Of a DNA stretch of 64,000 nt, positions 28,640-38,141 are shown piece by piece (the first letter of the stretch is position 1; the number at the start of each line of letters is the position of its first letter). Both the position numbers and the translations under genes were made by a program. Under the pieces are notes generated by a model. That model saw nothing but the letters and a program-made list of their open reading frames with translations. It was not told the DNA's origin and searched no databases. The DNA comes from Labilibaculum manganireducens (GTDB taxonomy: Bacteria > Bacteroidota > Bacteroidia > Bacteroidales > Marinifilaceae), in NCBI RefSeq assembly GCF_002843385.1, contig NZ_MVDE01000003.1, positions 1 through 64,000 on the forward strand, written 5' to 3'.

Positions 28640-29104
28640 ATGATTCAACATTTCAAAATACTTACATCAATTTTAATAATTCAATTATTACTTGCATGTT
28701 CATATTCTTCAAATAAGGAAAATAATAAAATCAAGGATTCATCTAATATTTCTTTTGCGGATAGTTTATGGATGAAATTTGCCGCTGCTATTGAAGAAGG
28801 CAATTTAGAATTTTTAGTGAATAATTCATTTGATACAATTCAGTGTGTCGATTGTATTTCTGAGAATAATGATGAAAAAGAATTCTATCAATCAAAAATT
28901 ATTTTTCAAAATTATCTTGATAAATTAATGCATCTGGACAACCTAACGAACAAGGAATTTTCAACATTTATGAATGATAGTATTATTCGAGTCAGCTATA
29001 ATATTAAATGGAAAACAGCACCTGAAGGAGCTTACGGACTTGTATTCTCTTTTGCCAAGAAAAATGAAAAATTCTATTTTGATGGAATGTTTACAATACC
29101 ATAA
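28640..29104 (+). CDS. Predicted lipoprotein of unknown function
   Basis: A 154-residue protein with a lipoprotein signal (QLLLAC, Cys at residue 20) and a polar linker. The mature domain is acidic, with a Cys pair in IQCVDCISEN (about 75-84), and a beta-rich C-terminus (YGLVFSFAKKNEKFYFDGMF). The size and strand pattern recall the SnoaL/NTF2-like lipoproteins common in this phylum, but I do not recognise it. It follows sixA by 36 bases. Confidence 0.6.
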   Translation: MIQHFKILTSILIIQLLLACSYSSNKENNKIKDSSNISFADSLWMKFAAAIEEGNLEFLVNNSFDTIQCVDCISENNDEKEFYQSKIIFQNYLDKLMHLDNLTNKEFSTFMNDSIIRVSYNIKWKTAPEGAYGLVFSFAKKNEKFYFDGMFTIP

Positions 29105-29158
29105 ATACTCTTAAATTGCACCTTTAGAATTTTCAGCTAAAATAAAAATACGTGTTAA

Positions 29159-31522
29159 TTACTGCTTCCCAAAAATAATCTGTCCCTGATTATCCAAGAT
29201 TAATTTGCCATCAACAGTTTCCTGCGATTGTGGATCTTTAAAACCTTTAATCAGAGGTGTTTTTCCTTTAGTTGCCAACGATTTTATTTGAGCTTCGCTC
29301 AATTTTTTCTCCATAAAAACAAAAGGAACAATAAACTTGCAGCCATTTCGGTAATTGGAGCAACCATAAGCAGCATTCCCCTTTAAGAGTGTGCCTGTTT
29401 TGCAAACCGGACAAGTCCATGATTCTGCTTCCCCGGCTATAAACTCGATACTGAAATCGGGTGTTAAGCCTAATTGTCCATTTTGCTTTTTCCCATCAAT
29501 TTCGAATCCCTTAATTTTGGGCGTTATTTTTTTCAGCACCAATGCCTCAACCTGTTTATCGGTTAATTTCTTTCCTTCAAATTCAAAAGGAATAAGAATT
29601 TTACATCCATTTCCCCAATTGGAGCATCCCCAGGCATTATTGCCTTTTAAAATCTTCCCTTCTCCGCATTTAGGACAAGTTAATTCTTTCTTGATTGCTG
29701 GTTTTACCTTCGCTTTTTGCTTTTCCTTTTCTTTTTCCTTCTCCTCATCAATCACTTCTATTTGATTGATGTTTTTCCGCGATTTTACATCCCAAACAAT
29801 TCCTACAACCATATTTTTCAATTCGGCCATAAACTGATTTACTTCGTAGTTGCCCAGCTCAATTTCCCGAAGTTTCTTTTCCCATTGTCCGGTTAGTTCT
29901 GCCGATTTTAGCAGCTCATTCTGAATCGTATCAATTAGCTGAACACCTGTAACCGTAGCCTCAAGTCGCTTTTTATCTCTTCTGATGTATTTTCTTTTAA
30001 ACAGAGTCTCAATAATATTCGCCCGGGTGGAAGGACGGCCAATTCCGTTCTCTTTCATTAAATCCCTTAACTCATCATCATCGACCTGTTTGCCGGCGGT
30101 TTCCATGGCACGAAGCAAAGTTGCTTCTGAATAATATTTAGGAGCCTGCGTCTGTTTCTCGGCCAAATCGGGCGTATGTTCTCCACTCTCCCCTTTCACA
30201 AAATCAGGAAGAATAACTCCATCGCCAATATTACCGTCTTTAGCATATAAAACACGCCATCCTGGTTCCAAAATCTGTTTTCCCGTTGCCTTAAAATCTA
30301 TAGTAGTCACCTTTCCTAAAACGGTGGTGTTACTCACTTTACAATCCGGATAAAATACCGAAATAAACCGTCGTGTAACAATATCGTAAACCTGCTTCTC
30401 ATCATACGACAAAGTACCCGGCACAACACCTGTAGGAATAATGGCGTGGTGATCGGTCACCTTCTTATCATCAAAAACCTTTTTCGATTTTTTAATTTTT
30501 GCTTTTAAAAGCGGCTCTGTAAACTCGCTGAATGCTGTTAGCTTTTGAAGAATTCCCGGTATTTTTTTATACAAATCATCCGTAAGATAAGTCGTATCAA
30601 CTCTTGGGTAAGTGGTTAATTTCTTCTCGTACAAACTTTGAATCATTCGCAGTGTATCTTCTGCCGAAAAACCCAGTTTCCGGTTACAATCTACCTGCAA
30701 CGAGGTTAAATCATATAATCTGGGAGGTAGTTCTGTTCCACTCTTTTTCTCAACAGAAACAATTTCGAATGGCTCCGAATTAATTTTATCAAGGAACTCA
30801 ATTCCTTGCTCTTTTTGTTCAAACCGCCCATGAGTTGCAGCAAAACTCACATCACGATAAGTGGTTTTTAGCTCCCAATAAGTTTGAGGAATAAAATTAT
30901 CAATCTCTTTTTGACGATTTACAATTAAAGCCAAAGTAGGCGTTTGCACACGGCCAATGGAAAGTACCGACTTACCGTTTGCGTATTTTAGTGTGTAAAG
31001 TCGTGTTGCATTAATTCCCAACAGCCAGTCGCCAATCGATCTTGATGATCCTGCAGCATATAATTTATCAAACTCCTTACTATCACGTAAATTATTAAAG
31101 CCGTCACGAATAGCCTCTTCGGTTAGAGATGAAATCCAAAGTCTTTTAACGGGAACCTTACACTTAGCTTTGTGCAAAACCCATCGTTGAATTACTTCCC
31201 CTTCTATTCCGGCATCACCACAGTTTATCACTTCGGTGGCATTGGCAATTAGCTTTTTAAGAGTATCGAATTGTTTCTGAACGCCTTTATCGGGAATTAC
31301 CCGAATTCCAAAACGCGGAGGAATAATTGGCAAATCATTTAAATGCCAGTATTTCCAATTAAGATTGTATTCATGAGGTTCTTTCAAGCCGCACAGATGA
31401 CCAAAAGTCCATGATATTTGATATCCGTTTCCTTCGTAATATCCATCTTTTTTATTTTTGGCACCCAATATTAGGGCAATTTCACGTGCTACACTTGGTT
31501 TCTCAGCTATACAAACTATCAT
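29159..31522 (-). CDS. topB: DNA topoisomerase III with two zinc-ribbon repeats
   Basis: A 787-residue type IA topoisomerase, which passes single strands through a transient break and decatenates recombination or replication intermediates. The Toprim domain is at about 1-135 (CIAEKPSVAREIA; INCGDAGIEGE). The body has the IGRVQTPTLALIVNRQ motif, and the active-site Tyr is in TTYPRVDTTYL. After a Lys/Glu-rich linker (about 590-610) come two copies of the topoisomerase C-terminal repeat, each with four Cys (CPKCGEG...GCSNWGNGC and CPVCKTG...GCSNYRNGC). This repeat-bearing form is usual in Bacteroidota, where several TopB paralogues can occur. It is a single-gene unit downstream of a receiver gene. 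Confidence 0.95.
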   Translation of the reverse strand: MIVCIAEKPSVAREIALILGAKNKKDGYYEGNGYQISWTFGHLCGLKEPHEYNLNWKYWHLNDLPIIPPRFGIRVIPDKGVQKQFDTLKKLIANATEVINCGDAGIEGEVIQRWVLHKAKCKVPVKRLWISSLTEEAIRDGFNNLRDSKEFDKLYAAGSSRSIGDWLLGINATRLYTLKYANGKSVLSIGRVQTPTLALIVNRQKEIDNFIPQTYWELKTTYRDVSFAATHGRFEQKEQGIEFLDKINSEPFEIVSVEKKSGTELPPRLYDLTSLQVDCNRKLGFSAEDTLRMIQSLYEKKLTTYPRVDTTYLTDDLYKKIPGILQKLTAFSEFTEPLLKAKIKKSKKVFDDKKVTDHHAIIPTGVVPGTLSYDEKQVYDIVTRRFISVFYPDCKVSNTTVLGKVTTIDFKATGKQILEPGWRVLYAKDGNIGDGVILPDFVKGESGEHTPDLAEKQTQAPKYYSEATLLRAMETAGKQVDDDELRDLMKENGIGRPSTRANIIETLFKRKYIRRDKKRLEATVTGVQLIDTIQNELLKSAELTGQWEKKLREIELGNYEVNQFMAELKNMVVGIVWDVKSRKNINQIEVIDEEKEKEKEKQKAKVKPAIKKELTCPKCGEGKILKGNNAWGCSNWGNGCKILIPFEFEGKKLTDKQVEALVLKKITPKIKGFEIDGKKQNGQLGLTPDFSIEFIAGEAESWTCPVCKTGTLLKGNAAYGCSNYRNGCKFIVPFVFMEKKLSEAQIKSLATKGKTPLIKGFKDPQSQETVDGKLILDNQGQIIFGKQ

Positions 31523-31624
31523 GCTTTACTCCTCTTGTTTTAAGGCAATATATTCTTAAACATTTCACAAAAAATCAGATTCCTGATTCTAAGGAACCAA
31601 ACAATTTATTCTGTAATATAATTT

Positions 31625-32029
31625 TTATTTCTTTCTTTCCCGCTTCATCCACTTTTCAACCATCATGAACAACTCCATTTTTGAAACTGGTTTCATAATA
31701 AAATCGTCCATACCTGCTTCAGCAGATTTCACATGGTCATCCGAAAAAGCATTTGCTGTCATAGCAATAATCGGCCTGTTGAACCCATTCTTACGCAATG
31801 CAACGGTTGCCTGATAACCGTCTATTATTGGCATTTGCAAATCCATAAACACCATCAAAACACATTCTTTATTTTCCTGACAAAAATCGAGAGCTTCCCG
31901 GCCATTTTTCACCCAATGGGTAGGAATATTATCCATTTCCAACAGACGGGATATGATTTTACCATTCACAAAATCGTCCTCTACCAACAGTACTCTCCCA
32001 TTACTAAACTCAGGCTTTTCTTCCTCCAT
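31625..32029 (-). CDS. Stand-alone receiver-domain response regulator
   Basis: A 134-residue protein that is a receiver domain only: acidic pair in LVEDDFVNGK, phospho-acceptor Asp in VFMDLQMPIIDGY (about residue 64), Thr/Ala switch in IIAMTANA and Lys in IMKPVSK. A domain of this type (CheY-like, with VNxxIxxRLLE) commonly comes from the C-terminal receiver of hybrid kinases. It has no output domain, so it probably passes phosphate to a separate partner. The neighbours, topB and a phosphoesterase, do not identify the kinase. Confidence 0.92.
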   Translation of the reverse strand: MEEEKPEFSNGRVLLVEDDFVNGKIISRLLEMDNIPTHWVKNGREALDFCQENKECVLMVFMDLQMPIIDGYQATVALRKNGFNRPIIAMTANAFSDDHVKSAEAGMDDFIMKPVSKMELFMMVEKWMKRERKK

Positions 32030-32092
32030 TATTCTGATTTATTATTTTCAATGTAAATATGTATTGTTTTATCCAATTATCATATTAAATCA

Positions 32093-35000
32093 CTAAAACA
32101 AGTATTTAAATTCGATAGAAAGAATATCATCTTCAATTGAATGGCTAAAATTAGCAGTAATTACCATTAATTTATAAGGTGCGAGCCAAATTCCTCCTCC
32201 ATATCCATGGTGCCATTTGTTAGAGCTCTCATTATCAACCCAGACCTTGCCAAAATCATTAAAACCTAAAATACCCACTTCACCTCCCAAAAAATAAGAT
32301 TTAAAACGAGCAATCCTAAGTCTCAAATCAGTATTTTGAAATACAATATCATCCCCTGCGAATCGATCCTGACGATATCCTCTTAGATTTGATTTTAAAC
32401 CTAATTTATTCGCCTGAAAAAATGAATATCCACTGCTGTTATGACTGGCACCGGCACGCAATGCCAATATTGTTCTTTGAGGTCTGCCAAAACTAACATA
32501 CATTCGCATATCAGTCTCCATTTTATGAAAATTATTATCATTCCTCTCCAATCCCTTATAGTATTTCCAACTGGATGACCAATAAATTCCTCTTGAAGGA
32601 AGTACCTTATTATCCCGTGAATCCCACAAATAATTAGCACTAAGGCCTAAATATCTTCTGGTATTAAAATCGGTTAAAGGATTCAAATCATTGTCAGGAT
32701 TGGTAAAATCGGTTACAAAACGATCCGGTGTAGCTTTCAACTCCAGCTGCTGATAAAATGAACCAATTGAAATAAAATGTTTCTCCCCAACTTGTTGTCT
32801 TAATTGCGGATGAATAAAAAACTGAGCCATTCGAATCCTGTTGTAAGCATCATCATCGATTTTAGAATTTTCTGTTTCATTTCCCAATCCGTAAAAGTAG
32901 CCCTGAAAATTAGGTGTATTGTAATGAATATCTGTTAGAAAATCAGTTTTTCGAAACACCTGCTTGAACTCACCGGAATATTTTAACTCTACCGATGGAT
33001 ATGCAAATGCATAATTAACAATGAATTTATGAGATGATCCGTATGGTTCTTTCCTAAATCCTTGGGTTTTAACATTTACACCTGCACCTAAAACCAAACC
33101 ATCATCACTAACAAAATTAAGGTTCGCACCAGGGCTTACAACATTATACTTAAATGCTTTTCTATCGTATGAATTTACTTCAGAACTTTTCCCAAATCTC
33201 TTTTTGTAAGCTCCATCGCCCTTAATTCTGGTTTTTGATTTATCGTAAATAAGCAGATTTTGTTTCCCTGTATCTGCCAGTTTAAACTTATCTTTTCCTT
33301 TTCCTCCAATAATCCGAAGCTTTATTCCATTTTTGTTATTTCCATTTACCTCAAACTTATCTTTTCCATCCAGTCCAAAAATTCTCACCTCATTGGTTTC
33401 ATCCTTACTAAAAGTTCTGCGATACAACAGTTCCTTTTTATTCCCTTTACTGCTTAACCGATGGCTTTCAACAATTAATTTTCCATTTCCAATCCAGTTG
33501 ATATCGAAACTCTCGTTATCATTTGTACCTACAACATCAACTTCTTTCGCCAAAAATTCATAAAACTCCTCTGCCAATGTTGGTAGCTGATCTCTTCGAG
33601 CCTTTAGCTTTTGTGTAATTTCGTCACCCGAAATTGCATAGACTTCCCTTGGCAAAGCTTTCACTGATTCTTGAATAATACTATCGCTTAACTTGCTTTG
33701 AAGTTCCTTTGCCATTTCAATCCAATCATTTCTATCCTTGGATTGTAAAAAGTTTCGATCAAAATAACGGGCATTAAAACCAAGTCCTACCACATTTTCG
33801 ACAATTGAATCGAATGATTGAAATTTAGGCATAGCCCATTTTCTTCGAATCAACCAGGGGATTGCTCCATCGCTAAAGAAAAAAGCCTGATCGCGGTCTC
33901 TTGGAATCGGCCTCGCAATAGTTTTGCCATCTTTTTTGAAGGTTGCCCACCTCCACTGATCATCGTGCCGATCCCAGTCATTTAAGAAAATATCGAATAA
34001 ACGGGCACGCAGCACAGCAGTTTCATCAATCTGAAGGTCTGAATTTTTGAATCTCTTTTTAAGCAACTTATCTGTTCCTAAAATATCATGGGAGTTCCCA
34101 AAATTATCCATATCAGATACATCGCCGTTGGGGCGCTCTTCGAAAAGAAACAATTCATTCTTAAAACCATCCTGATAAATTCCAAAGCGAGGATCATTGG
34201 GAACGTAAACAATTTTTGGATTGGTATGATAGACACCCACTGCTTTTGCCATTTTGGGAACGGCTAAAGCCGCATACGGGTAGGATTCTGAAATTCCATC
34301 CTGTACAATTTTGGCCGCAAAGCTTCCTTCCAACCCTGGAGGAATTGCTTTTTCGGTATACTTTTCTACCGACCGCAACACAAATTGCTTTCCATCTTTG
34401 GCCTCTAGCCGCAATGATCTGGTTTGCTGTCCTCCTCCTCTTTTCAGAATTTTTAATCCGCCTTTTTCTGTTGCAATATCAAAAACCGGGACTATGATAG
34501 GAGTAGCCCAATCTTTTCGATAGTTCTGCCCTAAAATTTTTGTTTTTAATTTTCCATCTGTTTCATAAAATGTGCTTGCAGCAACTGAAATAGTACTATC
34601 CGAATAATTGATCTCTTTGTATTTGCTAATTAAATCTTCCTTAGAAGGAACTTGCTTAGTATAAAGTTTTTCCCGAAATGCCAAATGAGGCTCTTCCACT
34701 CCTTCAGCTCCCACCGACCAAAATTCCAGCCAAACCTCATCATTCGAGTAAAAGTTGATTCTCGAGAAACCAACCTCACGCATAGCAATATCCATTTTAT
34801 TTTTTGACACATAGTCGCTCTTGCTCCCCGATCCTGAAACAACAAAAAATGAATTGTCCTTTTTAGTAAACTGCAAGCTATTATCGTGAGCCGCAACAAC
34901 AATAATGTTATCGTATCCCACTCCTACTTTTCGGGACATATACCTCATTTGCTTGTAAAAAGGATAAGCGAAATCCTGCGGTGTGCCAAAAAGTTTCCGA

Positions 35001-35707
35001 TACAACTCTACAGGACCCGGAAAAGCAAAATTTCCGCCATGCTTTCCTGCACTGTAAATAGGATGATGTGTGGCAAAAACAATTTTCTTATTCTTATTCC
35101 TCTTTATGGCATCATTTAATAGAATTAAAAAATCATCATTGCTTTCCAGATCACATTCCGTTTCCGGTTTATCTCCCAAATGAAGCCACCATTGTGAATC
35201 TACAATCAGTAAAACCACTTCATCCGTTAAATCTATCTCAACTGGGCCGGGACAACCTCCCGAAGGAAGAAAAACATCTCCCCGATCCAAATAATCCTCT
35301 ATAAATGTCTCAGTATTCAGTAAAGCTTCCCATCCATGACGTCGTCCCTCGTTCCATTCTTTTTCGCCCGGAATAAAAATAAGTTCACCCTTAAAATCCT
35401 TTATCGAATGCAAAAGTTTCATTAAATCAGGATTCTCTGCGTCTATGTCCTCCATTTCATCCTCTAAATATCCTTTCGGGAAAGTGTTGCCTAAAAATAC
35501 GAGTGTCCCTTTCTTCCCAACTTCATTCATTTGACCTTTTAGCATGTCGATATTTGAATCAACAATAGCCGATTCACCAACATCACCAATAAAAAAAATG
35601 GAATGATCGAGCAATATTGATGCAGGAGCTTCCGGCAACTTGGTGTTTTGTGCAAATACAGTATTTATTGAAATAAAAACACCGATATAAAGTAAAATCC
35701 TCTTCAT
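32093..35707 (-). CDS. Calcineurin-like phosphoesterase fused to an outer-membrane barrel
   Basis: A 1204-residue protein, counted from the ATG at 35707 that begins the signal peptide MKRILLYIGVFISINTVFAQ; an ATG eight codons earlier is less suitable. Residues about 30-330 form a metallophosphoesterase-type domain (FFIGDVGES, LVFLGNTFP, ATHHPIYSAG, AAHDNS) with diverged metal sites. A middle region (about 380-830) includes a segment with NDWDRHDDQWRW and RPIPRDRDQAFF, which resembles kinase-like folds of some surface proteins. The C-terminus (about 870-1204) is a BamA/surface-antigen-like barrel ending in Phe (SIEFKYLF). It is probably a surface enzyme that carries its own outer-membrane anchor. 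It lies 44 bases after an SdiA-regulated-type lipoprotein gene. Confidence 0.8.
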   Translation of the reverse strand: MKRILLYIGVFISINTVFAQNTKLPEAPASILLDHSIFFIGDVGESAIVDSNIDMLKGQMNEVGKKGTLVFLGNTFPKGYLEDEMEDIDAENPDLMKLLHSIKDFKGELIFIPGEKEWNEGRRHGWEALLNTETFIEDYLDRGDVFLPSGGCPGPVEIDLTDEVVLLIVDSQWWLHLGDKPETECDLESNDDFLILLNDAIKRNKNKKIVFATHHPIYSAGKHGGNFAFPGPVELYRKLFGTPQDFAYPFYKQMRYMSRKVGVGYDNIIVVAAHDNSLQFTKKDNSFFVVSGSGSKSDYVSKNKMDIAMREVGFSRINFYSNDEVWLEFWSVGAEGVEEPHLAFREKLYTKQVPSKEDLISKYKEINYSDSTISVAASTFYETDGKLKTKILGQNYRKDWATPIIVPVFDIATEKGGLKILKRGGGQQTRSLRLEAKDGKQFVLRSVEKYTEKAIPPGLEGSFAAKIVQDGISESYPYAALAVPKMAKAVGVYHTNPKIVYVPNDPRFGIYQDGFKNELFLFEERPNGDVSDMDNFGNSHDILGTDKLLKKRFKNSDLQIDETAVLRARLFDIFLNDWDRHDDQWRWATFKKDGKTIARPIPRDRDQAFFFSDGAIPWLIRRKWAMPKFQSFDSIVENVVGLGFNARYFDRNFLQSKDRNDWIEMAKELQSKLSDSIIQESVKALPREVYAISGDEITQKLKARRDQLPTLAEEFYEFLAKEVDVVGTNDNESFDINWIGNGKLIVESHRLSSKGNKKELLYRRTFSKDETNEVRIFGLDGKDKFEVNGNNKNGIKLRIIGGKGKDKFKLADTGKQNLLIYDKSKTRIKGDGAYKKRFGKSSEVNSYDRKAFKYNVVSPGANLNFVSDDGLVLGAGVNVKTQGFRKEPYGSSHKFIVNYAFAYPSVELKYSGEFKQVFRKTDFLTDIHYNTPNFQGYFYGLGNETENSKIDDDAYNRIRMAQFFIHPQLRQQVGEKHFISIGSFYQQLELKATPDRFVTDFTNPDNDLNPLTDFNTRRYLGLSANYLWDSRDNKVLPSRGIYWSSSWKYYKGLERNDNNFHKMETDMRMYVSFGRPQRTILALRAGASHNSSGYSFFQANKLGLKSNLRGYRQDRFAGDDIVFQNTDLRLRIARFKSYFLGGEVGILGFNDFGKVWVDNESSNKWHHGYGGGIWLAPYKLMVITANFSHSIEDDILSIEFKYLF

Positions 35708-35751
35708 CGTATTATCAAAATTAAGATACAATCACATTCGTCAACTGCAGT

Positions 35752-36684
35752 TTATTTGTGGTAGCTGAACCTGTAAATATTAGCAGTTCTTCCTTTTCCT
35801 TCATTAGAAATATACATAGTCCCGTCAGGAGAAAAACAGATTCCCTCCGGCTGTCTGAACATCTTTCGTTTCAATTTCACAATAGCCAAAACATCGCCTT
35901 CCGGATTAAGCACCAGTAATAATTTACCAACGGATCCTAATACATATAAGTTATTGGTAATAGGATGCGTTGCCACCGCCGATGGTTGAAATGTAAAATC
36001 TCCTTGTGATGGATTAATACTTTCCACCAAGGTCACAGAAAAACTTGTATATCCGTCAAAATCAAGAATTCTCCTTATTTGTTCCTGATCAATTAAAAAA
36101 GCAGGAGAATCAGACAATTTATTCGTTGTGAGAGAATACTTATAAATTGCTCTTTTCCCTTTAAAATCATTATTAATGCCCGGATTTCCTTTGCATGCAA
36201 CAAGAAGACTATTGCTTTGGAAATCATAACCTAAACCTTCCGTATTGTTTCCTGCATTCAATTGTGTTTTGGTTTTCACAGATAAAATATCCTCATTCTT
36301 CATATGATCAACTGCAAAAATATTTCCATCAGACCGCAGTACAAAAACCTGATCACCTACAACTTCAATACCTTCATAATCTCCTGGTTTATCAAACACA
36401 TATTTTTTTGTAATCTCTTTCTTCTTTAAACTGAATTTGTAAATAATTCCTTTCTCATCGTTCACACAAAGCAAACTGTGATCATTATAATAAGATAATC
36501 CGGAAATCTCTCTTAACTCATCTTTCAAATCATATTTTTCATCAGCCTCCAATATAGAGTAAGGAAATTGATAGGTAGAATCCAATTCATATACCAACTT
36601 AGTATCAGCTGATTTCTGCTTACACGATTCAAAAAAAACTAGAAAACTTAAAAGAACAATATAGGAAATTAAAAATCTGTTCAT
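35752..36684 (-). CDS. SdiA-regulated-type beta-propeller lipoprotein
   Basis: A 310-residue predicted lipoprotein (signal ending FFESC, Cys at residue 21). The mature part is made of repeated short strands of an NHL/YncE-like propeller typical of the SdiA-regulated family: LREISGLSYYNDHSLLCVND, GDYEGIEVVGDQVFVL, NTEGLGYDFQSNSLLVACKG and FRQPEGICFSPDGTMYISNE. The role is unknown; the family often accompanies phosphoesterases or phytase-like proteins. It precedes the phosphoesterase-barrel gene on the same strand by 44 bases, so the two products may act together at the surface. Confidence 0.85.
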   Translation of the reverse strand: MNRFLISYIVLLSFLVFFESCKQKSADTKLVYELDSTYQFPYSILEADEKYDLKDELREISGLSYYNDHSLLCVNDEKGIIYKFSLKKKEITKKYVFDKPGDYEGIEVVGDQVFVLRSDGNIFAVDHMKNEDILSVKTKTQLNAGNNTEGLGYDFQSNSLLVACKGNPGINNDFKGKRAIYKYSLTTNKLSDSPAFLIDQEQIRRILDFDGYTSFSVTLVESINPSQGDFTFQPSAVATHPITNNLYVLGSVGKLLLVLNPEGDVLAIVKLKRKMFRQPEGICFSPDGTMYISNEGKGRTANIYRFSYHK

Positions 36685-36865
36685 TATATGAGTGTATCTT
36701 TTTCGGATTTAATTAGGAACTTAAAATTACATAAATAAGGCTCAATTCCCAACAAAAAAGAGGAACCCAAGGCATTATTATAGAATTTTCAAATCGTTTT
36801 CCACTATAATGACTATATTTATTCATTACAATTTTATTTAGCCAACATTAGAAAAAAGAAGAGAA

Positions 36866-38059
36866 ATGAATATCATCCATGAAGCGGAAACATTTGTTAC
36901 TAATTTAATCGAAAGTACCCACCAGCCAATCTTTACCTATCACAATTTGGAACACACTCAAAATGTGGTTAAACAAGCAAAAAAAATTGGTTTGGAAACA
37001 GGATTGTCTCCCGACGAAATGGAAAATCTTATTCTGGCAGCCTGGTTTCATGACACCGGTTACTATGAAAACTTTGCTAAACATGAAGAAATAAGTGCTG
37101 CGCATGCCAGAAAATTTCTCGAAGAAAAAAATTACCCTGAGGAAAAAATACAACAAATAACTGAAGCTATTTTACACACAAAGATGCCGCATCTTCCTTG
37201 TGATGAAAAAATATGTAATGTGCTGTGCGATGCAGATCTGCACCACTTATCAACAAAGGATTACATAAAAATATCCGAAAAGCTGAGAGAAGAAAGAAGT
37301 GGAATTCTTCATCATGACATTCACCCCAAATTGTATTGGGAAGAAACCTTGCGTTTTTTAAAAGATCATCATTATCATACCAATTACGGTAAAAAAACTT
37401 TGGCTAAAAAGAAAGAGGTGAATTATCAAAAAGTAGTTGATAAAGTGGCTGGTTTTCAGACTAAAGAAATAAAGAAGCTTACCGAAATGGTAAGTAAACT
37501 GGAGCAACAGAACACAAAGCTAAAAACTCCGCAGCGTGGCATTGAAACCATGTTTAAAGTAACTTCAAGGAATCAGATTAATTTAAGTTCCATTGCCGAT
37601 AAAAAAGCCAACTTAATGATCTCTGTCAATTCAATCATCATCTCGGCCATCTTCTTTATTTTCAAAAATATAATGGATGTTCCTCATTTCATTATCCCTT
37701 GTGTTATTCTTTTGATAGTATGTTTGTTCACCATTACTTATTCTGTATTGGCAACCCGGCCTATTGTTACGTCAGGAACATTCTCGCAGGAAGACATCAA
37801 AAAGAAGAGAGTAAATTTAATGTTTTTCGGAAATTTTCATAAAATGGCTCTTGCCGATTATTCAGACGCATTAAAAGGAATGATGTCGGACTACGATGAA
37901 TTGTATGACAGTTTAATTAGAGATCAGTATTTTCTTGGAAAAGTTCTGGGTAGAAAATATCGTTTTTTACGAATTTCTTATACCATATTTATGTTTGGCC
38001 TCATCTTTTCTGTTCTAACATTTATTCTGGCTGCAATTTACCAGCCTATGGTTTGGTAA
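36866..38059 (+). CDS. HD phosphohydrolase domain fused to a PycTM-like membrane domain
   Basis: A 397-residue protein. Residues about 5-155 are an HD hydrolase with the full metal set: YHNLEHTQNV, AAWFHDTGYYEN and LCDADLHHL. A basic coiled linker follows (about 185-225). From about 240 comes the signature of the PycTM/DUF5706 domain, DKKANLMISVNSIIISAIFF, with membrane helices at about 249-268, 274-296 and 371-393 and a soluble loop between the second and third. In Pycsar antiphage systems PycTM is the membrane effector opened by cCMP or cUMP. There is no nucleotide cyclase gene next to this one (neighbours are a lipoprotein gene and rsmE), so a defence role is not shown; the HD domain could degrade a nucleotide that the membrane part senses. 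Confidence 0.82.
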   Translation: MNIIHEAETFVTNLIESTHQPIFTYHNLEHTQNVVKQAKKIGLETGLSPDEMENLILAAWFHDTGYYENFAKHEEISAAHARKFLEEKNYPEEKIQQITEAILHTKMPHLPCDEKICNVLCDADLHHLSTKDYIKISEKLREERSGILHHDIHPKLYWEETLRFLKDHHYHTNYGKKTLAKKKEVNYQKVVDKVAGFQTKEIKKLTEMVSKLEQQNTKLKTPQRGIETMFKVTSRNQINLSSIADKKANLMISVNSIIISAIFFIFKNIMDVPHFIIPCVILLIVCLFTITYSVLATRPIVTSGTFSQEDIKKKRVNLMFFGNFHKMALADYSDALKGMMSDYDELYDSLIRDQYFLGKVLGRKYRFLRISYTIFMFGLIFSVLTFILAAIYQPMVW

Positions 38060-38141
38060 ATTTTTATTTCAAATTAATCCCTGAAAAGAAATACATAAGC
38101 TAACTTTGCAACATCATGTTTTTTTTTACTTGTGAAAGCTT

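Noticed and set aside
36866-38059. A complete Pycsar defence system
   Set aside because: No pyrimidine cyclase or other defence gene lies on either side; only the effector-like domain is present.
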